A stretch of 6,328 nucleotides of DNA from Chitinophagales bacterium (GCA_014380545.1 JACMJP010000410.1:1-6328); one strand, 5' to 3'. Numbered from the stretch's first letter, positions 1 to 6,328 are shown. Made by a program: numbers and translations. The notes: a model not told the origin generated them from the sequence alone.

Positions 1-600
1 ACTGCATTAGATGATGCAATTTTCGGAACATTATTATTACCAGCTGCTGGCAAACCAAGATCAGTTGATCTTTGGCCCATATTCTATACTGGTGCGCCTA
101 ATCTTGCTCCCTATCAATTAGCAACAGGTAAAGGTGGAAACCCATTAGCAGCAGGAAAACCATTCATCAATAACTTTTTGCCTACGGGTGGTGATATGTT
201 GCGTTTAAATATGGCTGTACCTGTTACTGACAGAACCAGTTCATCATTCAGTTCTCTTGGATTAGTGCAGGCAGCAGTGCTTGGATTAACAGATCCAACT
301 TATGCCTCTACCACTGATCTTGAGTTTATCCCAAACATGGATGGATTCCCGAACGGAAGAAGACTTGAGGATGACGTAACAAGAATTGAATTACAGGCTG
401 TGAGCGGAATCGTATTAGCAGCAATTGGTTTGTGGTATGATGATTATGATCCGTTAACTTCTCCTTCACCATTAACAAAAGACTTATTAAATGTTTTATT
501 CTACACCACAAGAGTAGAAGCAAACGACAAATCTTTCCAAACTAGCTTCCCTTATGTAGCTGAACCATGGAGAGGAACTGAAGTAAGTTTTGATTATTAA
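1..600 (+). CDS. DUF4331 family protein, C-terminal part (5' end outside window)
   Basis: Frame 1 is open from the first base to a TAA at 598-600, giving the last 199 residues of a protein that begins upstream. It aligns almost without gaps to residues 387-589 of the next gene, at about 80% identity by hand count, so roughly 386 residues should lie upstream if the architecture is the same. Shared family marks include GGDMLRLNMAVP (from base 187) and the C-terminal DUF4331 signature GFPNGRRLEDDV (from base 343). The function of the family is unknown; its members are generally exported. The protein stops right after the DUF4331 domain and lacks the fibronectin-like and T9SS sorting domains of its neighbour, so it is probably periplasmic or membrane-associated rather than T9SS cargo. 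A signal peptide cannot be checked because the 5' end is missing. The next gene starts 20 bases downstream, which suggests co-transcription. Confidence 0.92.
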   Translation, partial: TALDDAIFGTLLLPAAGKPRSVDLWPIFYTGAPNLAPYQLATGKGGNPLAAGKPFINNFLPTGGDMLRLNMAVPVTDRTSSSFSSLGLVQAAVLGLTDPTYASTTDLEFIPNMDGFPNGRRLEDDVTRIELQAVSGIVLAAIGLWYDDYDPLTSPSPLTKDLLNVLFYTTRVEANDKSFQTSFPYVAEPWRGTEVSFDY

Positions 601-620
601 AAATATTAAAACCGATAACA

Positions 621-2942
621 ATGAAAAAGATTTTATATAATATAAAAGGTTCGATGAAAACTTTGCTCTATTCCCTTGCAATTGTTGGATCAACCTTCAC
701 AGCGACAGCATCCTCTCACAGAGAGGCGCCGCTTATTGCCGATGACCCGCTGGCTGATAATACAGACTTATATGTATTCCGCAGTCCTGGAACACCGGAA
801 ATTCAGGAAACAATAACGATTATTGCAAATTTTATCCCGCTGGAATTACCACATGGCGGACCGAATTATTACACATTCGGCGAAAACATTCGTTATGAGA
901 TACATATTGACAATAACATCGCAACATTAGGTGATGATATCGTGTATCGTTTTCTATTCACAAGAACGGATGAAGATCCTACAACTTTCTTCAATATCCG
1001 CCTTGGTGCAGAAAACATTAAAATGAATTACACATGTGAGAAAAGTACAGATGGTGGGTTAACATTCACTACAATAGTAAGTGGTGGAACTGTTCCTCCT
1101 CCATATATTGGACCACGGTCAATTGAAGACCCTGTAGTTGGTCTTGGTACCACTTACGAAGCCTTGATTGCTGACGCAATTACAACTGCAAGTACAGGTG
1201 AAACTGTTTTTTGCGGTCAGGCTGATGATCCATTTTTTGTTGACCTCGGTGGAATCTTCGATCTTGGAGATGCGCCCCGTGCTGACGGAATGCCGCATGA
1301 TGGAGTAGCATGTTATAACACACATACCATTGCATTACAAATTCCAATTAATATGCTTCAGAAAGATGGCTTAAACGCTGCTGATGCTGATGATATATTA
1401 GATGGTGATTTCGTAATTGGTGTATGGGCAAGTGCAAGCCGCCCTGCCATGCGTACATTAAATGGTGACGGTACTGAATCTGTTTCAGGTGACTGGATCC
1501 AGGTTTCAAGACTTGGTATGCCTTTAACAAATGAAGCTGTTATTCCTATTGGCGCTAAAGACGCCTGGAATGGTGCAGACCCTTATTCCGAAGATGGAGC
1601 ATTTTATACATATTTCTATAATCCTGAATTAGCTTTATACATGGATGATGATTTATTTGGGGGAGCAGTGCCAGCATTCGCACCTTTAAGAATTCAGAAA
1701 GCTTCTTTAGGTACTTATGACTTCACCAACGGCGCCGATGGTTTATATCCATTAAAAGGGTCTCTTGCTGTAGAAGAAACTGCACTTGATGAGGATTTAT
1801 TTGGTGGTTTATTGTTACCAGCGGCGGGTTCACCCCGGTCCGTAGACTTATTACCGATTTTTCACACAGGTGTTCCTAATCTTGCGCCTTATCAATTAGC
1901 CACAGGCAAACCTGATGGTAATCCATTAGCGGCAGGTAAACCATTTATCAATAACTTTTTGCCTAATGGTGGTGATATGCTTAGGCTAAACATGGCTGTT
2001 CCGGTAACGGATAGAACTGATCCTGCATTTAGCACTGAAGGTTTAATACAAGCTGCAGTATTGGGATTAACTGATCCTCTCTACGCAACTACTGACCTTG
2101 AATTTATTCCGAACATGGATGGTTTCCCGAACGGAAGAAGGCTTGAAGACGATGTAACAAGAATTGAGTTACAGGCTGTAGCGGGTGTGGTATTAGCTGC
2201 GATAGGTTTATGGTATGATGATTATGAAGTTGGAGTTTCACCTTCACCTGTTACTACTGATCTTTTAGATGTATTAACTTACACTACAGGAATTGAAAGT
2301 AACGATACATCATTCAAAACAAGTTTCCCTTATGTTCAAACTCCATGGAGTGGAACAGGAAAATGCAGTGGTGTTGTAATTGATTACGAAGCAACATTAG
2401 ATTGTACTGCACCTTCAGGTTTAAGTGCAACTTCTATTACAGATGTGAGTGCAACAATTTCATGGATACCAACTCCAAGTGCAGGATTTTATAATGTTAT
2501 TTATAAAACTGCAGGCGGAATTCCTGTAAGTGTTACTGCAACTGTGCCGGGTGTTGCCTTAACCGGACTTACACCTTGTACTAATTATTTATACAAAGTA
2601 GTAACTAAGTGCGGCGGAAATAAAATTTCATCAGGCTGGTTTATGTTTTCAACCAGTGGTGAGGATTGCCGTCTTGGTGTTGCAACTGAAAGTGTATTAG
2701 GATTATTTCCTAATCCTGCAAAAGATGTTATAAATATAAATTATTTCACCAACACAGAAAATTCAGTGAACATGCGCATTATTGATGTTACCGGAAAGGA
2801 ACACATGAATACTTCGTACAGCGCATCAAATGGAATTAATAATTTCCAGATTGATGTTAGCGCATTGAAAGCAGGTGTTTATTATGTACAAATTAAAAAT
2901 GGCGAAAACGAAGTAACCGACAAGTTTGTTGTAACCAGGTAA
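621..2942 (+). CDS. Secreted DUF4331 protein with FN3-like domain and T9SS type A sorting domain
   Basis: This complete gene encodes 773 residues. Residues 1-30 form a signal peptide: lysines, a hydrophobic run at 14-28, and a likely cut after ATA at 28-30. The mature protein would start with the SHREAP hallmark (32-37) of DUF4331. Other family marks are DDPFFVD (202-208) and GFPNGRRLEDDV (from 501). The DUF4331 domain ends near residue 590. Residues 595-683 resemble a fibronectin type III domain, with cysteines at 595, 653, 664 and 683 that could form disulfides. Residues 693-773 are a type A T9SS sorting domain, with FPNPAKD at 696-702, a DVSALKAGVYYV segment and a C-terminal KFVVTR. The expected route is Sec export, then T9SS passage across the outer membrane with removal of the sorting domain. 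The molecular role of DUF4331 is unknown. The ATG at 621 follows an A-rich leader and is preferred; the ATG at 654 (Met12) would also give a good signal peptide. A strong terminator follows the stop. Confidence 0.95.
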   Translation: MKKILYNIKGSMKTLLYSLAIVGSTFTATASSHREAPLIADDPLADNTDLYVFRSPGTPEIQETITIIANFIPLELPHGGPNYYTFGENIRYEIHIDNNIATLGDDIVYRFLFTRTDEDPTTFFNIRLGAENIKMNYTCEKSTDGGLTFTTIVSGGTVPPPYIGPRSIEDPVVGLGTTYEALIADAITTASTGETVFCGQADDPFFVDLGGIFDLGDAPRADGMPHDGVACYNTHTIALQIPINMLQKDGLNAADADDILDGDFVIGVWASASRPAMRTLNGDGTESVSGDWIQVSRLGMPLTNEAVIPIGAKDAWNGADPYSEDGAFYTYFYNPELALYMDDDLFGGAVPAFAPLRIQKASLGTYDFTNGADGLYPLKGSLAVEETALDEDLFGGLLLPAAGSPRSVDLLPIFHTGVPNLAPYQLATGKPDGNPLAAGKPFINNFLPNGGDMLRLNMAVPVTDRTDPAFSTEGLIQAAVLGLTDPLYATTDLEFIPNMDGFPNGRRLEDDVTRIELQAVAGVVLAAIGLWYDDYEVGVSPSPVTTDLLDVLTYTTGIESNDTSFKTSFPYVQTPWSGTGKCSGVVIDYEATLDCTAPSGLSATSITDVSATISWIPTPSAGFYNVIYKTAGGIPVSVTATVPGVALTGLTPCTNYLYKVVTKCGGNKISSGWFMFSTSGEDCRLGVATESVLGLFPNPAKDVININYFTNTENSVNMRIIDVTGKEHMNTSYSASNGINNFQIDVSALKAGVYYVQIKNGENEVTDKFVVTR
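1779..2387 (+). repeat. Segment duplicated from / with bases 1-597 (tandem paralogy)
   Basis: This stretch of the second DUF4331 gene corresponds codon for codon to bases 1-597, with only small indels. The proteins agree at about 80% of positions by hand count, and blocks such as TTDLEFIPNMDGFPNGRR are identical. Many differences are synonymous third-base changes, for example in the codons of the GFPNGRR block. This indicates a tandem gene duplication kept under purifying selection, not a recent copy or an assembly duplication. The full repeat unit probably extends upstream of the window. Confidence 0.85.
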
Positions 2943-2965
2943 ATTGCCTGTGTGTTCGTTTCGAC

Positions 2966-2994
2966 AAGGGAAGGAGTAATCCTTCCCTTTTTTT
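2966..2994 (+). terminator. Rho-independent terminator after the DUF4331 pair
   Basis: A perfect 10-base-pair inverted repeat, AAGGGAAGGA (2966-2975) and TCCTTCCCTT (2980-2989), encloses a GTAA loop. A run of seven T residues spans 2988-2994. It begins 24 bases after the TAA of the upstream gene. This is a textbook intrinsic terminator and marks the end of the DUF4331 transcription unit. Confidence 0.92.
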
Positions 2995-3042
2995 ATTATG
3001 TATATAAAAATCAAAAAAATAAGAATTAAAAAAAAATCAATG

Positions 3043-3067
3043 CACTTAAAGAAATAAATTTAAAGTG
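3043..3067. promoter_or_regulatory. Imperfect dyad, possible operator upstream of the desaturase
   Basis: CACTTAAA (3043-3050) faces TTTAAAGTG (3059-3067) across 8 bases. The arms pair over 8 positions with one bulged base. It is not followed by a T run, so it does not look like a terminator. Its symmetry would suit a dimeric repressor site controlling lipid desaturation, but the A/T-rich context makes chance dyads common. No regulator can be named from this sequence. Confidence 0.2.
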
Positions 3068-3138
3068 ACCAGCATTAATATAGACCAATTATACAATACT
3101 TACATAATTCACTGATTATTATTTTTTCACCTGAACCT

Positions 3139-3167
3139 TTGACAACTTTACGGTGTTGCATTTTAAT
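3139..3167 (+). promoter_or_regulatory. Weak promoter candidate for the desaturase gene
   Basis: An exact TTGACA (3139-3144) is followed after 17 bases by TTTAAT (3162-3167), a five-of-six match to a sigma70 -10 box. The implied leader before the ATG at 3278 would be about 100 bases. The doubt is biological: the main sigma factor of Bacteroidota usually reads TTTG and TAnnTTTG elements. A TTTG overlaps the -35 box (3138-3141), but the matching -7 element is absent. Confidence 0.22.
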
Positions 3168-3277
3168 TACTGCTCATTAATATTAGTTTTTATTCTGAAC
3201 TGCTTTTTCAATATAAAATATCAAAGTGCTCAGTTTAATTATTTATTAGTTTATTATTTAATCATAGAATTTATATC

Positions 3278-4033
3278 ATGACTATTATTTTAATTTTTTT
3301 TATTGCACATTGGTATCTTTCCCTCTTTTCGCAAAGTTTTCTTACACACAGATATGCTTCGCATGGAGCTTTTACTATGAATAAATTTTGGGAAAAGATC
3401 TTTTATATTTTTGCTTATATAACAATGGGCTCAACTTACATGAGTCCCCGTACGTATGCTATCATGCATCGCATGCATCATGCTTATACAGATACACCAC
3501 TTGATCCGCATTCCCCCAACGACTCATCCAATCCATTTTCCATGATATGGAAAACGAATAAGGTTTATATGTCCATTTTCAGAAATAAAATGCAAGTGGA
3601 AGAGCGATTTACAAAAAACCTCCCAGATTGGCATTGGCTTGATAAATTGGGTCATTCACGAATATCAAGAATATTATGGAGCTTTCTTTATATTGCTTTT
3701 TATATAATCTTTTCCCCATCTCCCTGGTTCTATTTTTTAATTCCAATTCATATACTTATGGGGCCAATACATGGTGTAATTATTAATTGGTTTGCTCATA
3801 AACATTTTTATGTAAACTTTAAGCTGAATAATAAATCAATGAATTTATTTCCTATTGATCTTATTATGCTCGGCGAAGCTTATCATAATAATCACCATAA
3901 ATTTGCATCCAGCAGTAACTTCGGCGTAAGATGGTATGAAGTAGATCCTGTTTATCTTATCATTGTTTTTTTCAATTGGCTTGGTATTGTAAGAATAAAT
4001 AAAATGGCTCTAAATACTAGCCACAGTTTATAA
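3278..4033 (+). CDS. Membrane acyl-CoA / fatty acid desaturase (delta-9 type)
   Basis: The 251-residue product is an integral-membrane di-iron desaturase expected to introduce a cis double bond into a fatty acyl chain, which adjusts membrane fluidity. All three histidine boxes are present: H24-x4-H29 (HRYASH), H64-xx-H67-H68 (HRMHH) and H203-xx-H206-H207 (HNNHH). The NWFAH segment supplies N170 and H174, matching the NxxxH ligand pair of stearoyl-CoA desaturase, so all nine histidines and the asparagine of the metal site are kept. DPHSP (76-80) after box 2 is also typical. Hydrophobic stretches lie at about 1-21, 41-55, 132-170 and 225-238. The length is usual for the short bacterial forms, which lack the long N-terminal extension of eukaryotic enzymes. 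The ATG at 3278 has no Shine-Dalgarno sequence. The gene appears monocistronic, with a terminator upstream and a 231-base gap downstream. The bond position and the substrate (CoA or lipid-linked) are inferred from the family only. Confidence 0.94.
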   Translation: MTIILIFFIAHWYLSLFSQSFLTHRYASHGAFTMNKFWEKIFYIFAYITMGSTYMSPRTYAIMHRMHHAYTDTPLDPHSPNDSSNPFSMIWKTNKVYMSIFRNKMQVEERFTKNLPDWHWLDKLGHSRISRILWSFLYIAFYIIFSPSPWFYFLIPIHILMGPIHGVIINWFAHKHFYVNFKLNNKSMNLFPIDLIMLGEAYHNNHHKFASSSNFGVRWYEVDPVYLIIVFFNWLGIVRINKMALNTSHSL

Positions 4034-4048
4034 TCATTATTAACAGCC

Positions 4049-4107
4049 AAAACTGATCTGTCAAATTAAATTACTCTTATCCTTTACTTTCCTGCTATCA
4101 GTTTTTT
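4049..4107 (+). terminator. Long-loop inverted repeat with T run, possible weak terminator
   Basis: AAAACTGAT (4049-4057) is exactly complementary to ATCAGTTTT (4097-4105). The second arm runs into six T residues at 4102-4107. The loop is 39 bases, far longer than in a normal intrinsic terminator, and the stem is mostly A-T pairs. It begins 16 bases after the desaturase stop, a suitable place for transcription to end, but the structure is weak. Confidence 0.25.
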
Positions 4108-4120
4108 AATACCACATATT

Positions 4121-4140
4121 TTCAGCGCATAAGAGCTGAA
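4121..4140. repeat. Short hairpin in the spacer before the SGNH-like gene
   Basis: TTCAGC (4121-4126) pairs with GCTGAA (4135-4140) across an 8-base loop. No T run follows. It lies about 125 bases before the ATG at 4265, within the probable promoter or leader of the acyl-transfer pair. It may be a protein-binding dyad, an RNA hairpin or chance. No clear promoter was seen in this spacer (4034-4264). Confidence 0.2.
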
Positions 4141-4264
4141 TATTGCACCTTCCTGCAGAAAGGTTTTATATCGATAGAACTTCTTCTTTTTAAATTATGT
4201 CGTGAAAAGAAATAATATTTCTTTCGAAAAAAAAATTTCATACTTTTATCACTTCATATTTAAT

Positions 4265-5308
4265 ATGCACACACCCGATCTGAAAAAGGCCGCTATATTA
4301 ACCCTTATATTAGTTACAGCATTTATTTTATGCTGGGAGTATTATTTGCGCAATAAAGGCTTCAGGATATCCTATAATGATGATGAAAGCTTATGGAGCA
4401 GCAAAAGAGCGCAAATAGATGAACAGGATTCTGCATACACAGTATTTATAGGATCATCAAGAATTAAATACGATCTCGATATTCAAACATGGGAAACATT
4501 AACCGGAGAAAAAGCAATCCAGCTTTCTTTTGTTGGCACTTCACCAAGGCCTGTATTAAATAACCTTGCAAACGATCCTGATTTTAATGGAAAATTAATT
4601 ATTGATGTTACCGAGCCGATATTCTTCGACAGGGAAACAATGAGAGCAAATGAATCTGCAGAAAATGCAATTAAATATTATAACGACCGCACAACTGCAC
4701 AAAAAAGCAGTAGTGTTATTAATGATGCATTAGAGTCTCAGTTTGTTTTTCTTGATGAAGAAAAATTTGGTTTAAATGCTTTGCTCAATCATCTGCAAAT
4801 ACCCAGACGAAAAAATGTATTTGTTTTTCCATTATTCCCGAGAGAGTTTGAACAAAACAAGTTCAACAGGCAAAATTTTATGCTTCCAAAATTTGTAACG
4901 GATACAGCATTGCAAAATAAGCAGATAGGTTGCTGGGTAATTCTCGGTGCTTTAGATACAACCCCTGCTTTTAGTGGTGATTCTTTAGTTGCAGTTTTTG
5001 AAGAATTAAAAGTTTCCATTGATAAAATAAAAGCAAGAGGTGGGCAGGTATTATTTGTAAGAACACCTTCAAGCGGTGGTTATCTTGAAACAGAAAACAA
5101 AGTTTACCCCCGTGAACAGTACTGGGATAAGATGCTGGCATATACAAATATACCCGGAGTTCATTTTCACGATTATGAGGAGATCGCACATTTCATTTGC
5201 CCTGAATGGTCGCACTTATCTCCGGAAGACGGAATTGTATTCACAAAAAATTTTGTGCGAATACTTGAAGAAGAAAAAGGGTGGACTTTTTCGCAAAAAA
5301 CAAAATAA
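4265..5308 (+). CDS. Membrane-anchored SGNH-hydrolase-like protein, partner of the MBOAT acyltransferase
   Basis: From the ATG at 4265 the product has 347 residues. Residues 9-28 form one hydrophobic segment after a short lysine-bearing start, giving a signal anchor with the rest in the periplasm. IGSSR (62-66) matches the first SGNH block, with Ser65 the likely nucleophile as in the GSSE motif of DltD. PEWSHLS near the end places His317 as the catalytic histidine, with Glu314 where the classical DxxH motif has Asp. Between them lie conserved-looking stretches such as GTSPRPVL and LIIDVTE. Related proteins (AlgJ/AlgX, PatB, DltD) work with an MBOAT partner to put acyl groups on extracytoplasmic polymers, and the MBOAT gene begins 37 bases downstream. 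The frame can also begin at a GTG at 4202, adding 21 residues; the ATG is preferred because it leaves a compact anchor, but neither start has a ribosome site. The substrate is unknown. Confidence 0.82.
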   Translation: MHTPDLKKAAILTLILVTAFILCWEYYLRNKGFRISYNDDESLWSSKRAQIDEQDSAYTVFIGSSRIKYDLDIQTWETLTGEKAIQLSFVGTSPRPVLNNLANDPDFNGKLIIDVTEPIFFDRETMRANESAENAIKYYNDRTTAQKSSSVINDALESQFVFLDEEKFGLNALLNHLQIPRRKNVFVFPLFPREFEQNKFNRQNFMLPKFVTDTALQNKQIGCWVILGALDTTPAFSGDSLVAVFEELKVSIDKIKARGGQVLFVRTPSSGGYLETENKVYPREQYWDKMLAYTNIPGVHFHDYEEIAHFICPEWSHLSPEDGIVFTKNFVRILEEEKGWTFSQKTK

Positions 5309-5345
5309 ATAATAATAATAAACTCAGTATGTAATATTTAAAACG

Positions 5346-6328
5346 ATGGTATTTAATTCTTCCACTTTCCTGCTGTTTTTTATCATTATCCTGATATTGC
5401 ATAATCTTCCGTTTACATGGAAAGTAAAAAAAATAAATTTGCTGCTTGCCAGTTATCTTTTTTATGCTGCATGGAATCCGCCTTTCATTCTTTTACTGTG
5501 GCTCTCTACGCTTGTTGATTTTTTTGTGGGCAAAGCATTATATGCTCAGGAAAATAAAAGCAAGAAAAAAGTATTACTTGTTATCAGCCTCATTGGCAAC
5601 CTGGGTATGTTATGTTTTTTTAAATACGGTACCTTTTTATTACAAAATTTTGTTGCGCTCACAAATACACTCGGAATTAATTTTCACCCTGCTGAACCAA
5701 ATATTATTTTACCGGCAGGTATTTCTTTTTATACGTTCACAACTTTGTGTTACACAATTGATATGTATAAAAGAAAAAGCAAACCTGTAAAAAGCCTGCT
5801 CGACTTTTCGTTATTTGTAACCTTCTTTCCGCATCTTGTCGCTGGACCTATTGTGCGTCCTCCGCAATTAGTGCCACAATTTGAAACACCGAGAACTGCA
5901 AATCAAAAACAAATGATGCAGGGGTTATTACTATTAACGCTTGGTTTATTTATGAAAGTTGTTCTTGCAGATGGTATGCTTGCAGAAACTGCAGATAAAG
6001 TTTTTGATTCGAAAAGTATTTTAAATACACTGGATACATGGATGGGTGTGCTTGCATTTTCAGGGCAAATATTTTTTGACTTTGCAGGCTATTCAAGTTG
6101 TGCACTTGGAGTAGCATCCTGTTTAGGATTTGTATTGCCTGAAAACTTTTTATATCCATACGCCGCCATCGGGTTTTCTGATTTCTGGCGCAGGTGGCAT
6201 ATTACTTTATCGTTATGGTTGCGGGATTATTTATATATCCCCATAGGGGGAAACCGCAAGGGAAAAGTAAGAACATATATAAACCTGATGATAACAATGT
6301 TATTGGGTGGATTATGGCATGGCGCAAA
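5346..6328 (+). CDS. MBOAT family O-acyltransferase, AlgI/DltB-like (3' end outside window)
   Basis: The frame is open from the ATG at 5346 to the window end, covering 327 residues. It is a polytopic inner-membrane protein with many hydrophobic segments. AlgI-type marks appear in order: LPAGISFYTF (122-131), FFPHLVAGPIVRP (160-172), FFDFAGYSS, FWRRWH (280-285) with the following SLWLRDYLYIPIGG, and GLWHGA, in which His325 is the expected catalytic histidine. Family enzymes take an acyl group, usually acetyl, from a cytoplasmic donor and pass it across the membrane for O-acylation of alginate, peptidoglycan, teichoic acid or other glycans. AlgI-type proteins have about 470-520 residues, so about a third is missing here. 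It follows the SGNH-like gene by 37 bases and is probably co-transcribed. The particular polymer cannot be told. The start fits the first hydrophobic segment at 7-21, and no Shine-Dalgarno sequence is visible. Confidence 0.95.
   Translation, partial: MVFNSSTFLLFFIIILILHNLPFTWKVKKINLLLASYLFYAAWNPPFILLLWLSTLVDFFVGKALYAQENKSKKKVLLVISLIGNLGMLCFFKYGTFLLQNFVALTNTLGINFHPAEPNIILPAGISFYTFTTLCYTIDMYKRKSKPVKSLLDFSLFVTFFPHLVAGPIVRPPQLVPQFETPRTANQKQMMQGLLLLTLGLFMKVVLADGMLAETADKVFDSKSILNTLDTWMGVLAFSGQIFFDFAGYSSCALGVASCLGFVLPENFLYPYAAIGFSDFWRRWHITLSLWLRDYLYIPIGGNRKGKVRTYINLMITMLLGGLWHGA

Larger units (their letters stand above)
2995..3277. other. AT-rich intergenic region without a gene
   Basis: No credible reading frame on either strand fills this stretch between the terminator and the desaturase gene. 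It contains a nine-A run (3028-3036), an imperfect dyad (3043-3067), a sigma70-like promoter candidate (3139-3167), and an imperfect tandem 16-mer of the form AGTTTAnTTATTTA at about 3232-3263. It most likely holds the promoter and 5' leader of the desaturase gene. No Bacteroidota-type TAnnTTTG -7 element at a suitable distance from a TTTG -33 element was found. Confidence 0.6.

Noticed and set aside
178..600. A short separate gene starting at a TTG at 178
   Set aside because: The same frame is open back to base 1 and the upstream residues align with the paralogue, so the TTG is an internal leucine codon.
1..2942. Assembly duplication or pseudogene at the DUF4331 pair
   Set aside because: The copies differ at about one residue in five, with many synonymous changes and intact frames, so they are diverged genes and not an artefact or decayed copy.
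2826..3014. A minus-strand frame over the end of the second DUF4331 gene
   Set aside because: It overlaps the T9SS sorting domain and the terminator and has no family resemblance. The other minus-strand frames (326-523, 496-693, 1119-1325, 1348-1530, 4789-5019, 4971-5189, 5950-6159) are rejected for the same reason: they sit on well-supported + strand genes.
3232..3263. Imperfect tandem 16-mer before the desaturase as a regulatory repeat
   Set aside because: The copies are nearly all A and T with differences and an indel, so chance similarity is likely.
4197..4205. Minimal ATG-TCG-TGA frame overlapping the GTG at 4202, as in translational coupling
   Set aside because: Such a short frame occurs readily by chance, and there is no ribosome site. 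The ATG at 4265 is the more likely start.
5076..5312. A 78-codon open frame on the + strand
   Set aside because: It overlaps the SGNH-like gene in another frame and lacks recognisable features, while the overlapped frame carries the SHLS motif.
5446..5790. A 114-codon open frame on the + strand
   Set aside because: It lies wholly inside the MBOAT gene in another frame. The frame from 5346 carries clear family motifs, so this is a shadow.
3278..6328. Functional link between the desaturase and the acyl-transfer pair
   Set aside because: They are separated by 231 bases with possible terminator structure and belong to different pathways. Shared orientation alone is not enough.

Overview
The window is AT-rich DNA that most likely comes from a member of the Bacteroidota, possibly of the Chitinophagia/Sphingobacteriia type. 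One protein ends in a type IX secretion (T9SS) sorting domain, a system essentially confined to that phylum. Start codons lack clear Shine-Dalgarno sequences and sit in A/T-rich leaders, which is also typical. The genus cannot be read from this sequence. All five genes lie on the + strand.

Region 1 (1-2942) holds two tandem DUF4331 ('SHREAP') paralogues 20 bases apart. The first is cut by the window start and ends right after its DUF4331 domain. The second is complete: signal peptide, DUF4331 domain, a cysteine-bearing fibronectin III-like domain, and a C-terminal T9SS sorting domain. Over the shared stretch they are about 80% identical by hand count. They look like one transcription unit with two export routes, one product probably periplasmic and the other secreted or cell-surface. 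A near-perfect intrinsic terminator (2966-2994) closes the unit. The role of DUF4331 is not known.

Region 2 (2943-4264) holds a gene-free AT-rich stretch with a weak candidate promoter and an imperfect dyad. It is followed by a monocistronic-looking membrane fatty acyl desaturase that keeps all the expected metal-ligand histidines, then a 231-base spacer with two inverted repeats.

Region 3 (4265-6328) holds a membrane-anchored SGNH-hydrolase-like protein followed 37 bases later by an MBOAT O-acyltransferase of the AlgI/DltB type, cut by the window end just after its catalytic histidine. By analogy with AlgI/AlgJ/AlgX, PatA/PatB and DltB/DltD, the MBOAT protein would carry an acyl group across the inner membrane and the SGNH-like protein would transfer it to an extracytoplasmic polymer. 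The polymer cannot be deduced here.

No RNA genes, insertion sequences, CRISPR arrays or phage genes are visible. The gene families are all recognisable. The least understood part is the DUF4331 pair, and the most testable functional proposal is the acyl-transfer pair.
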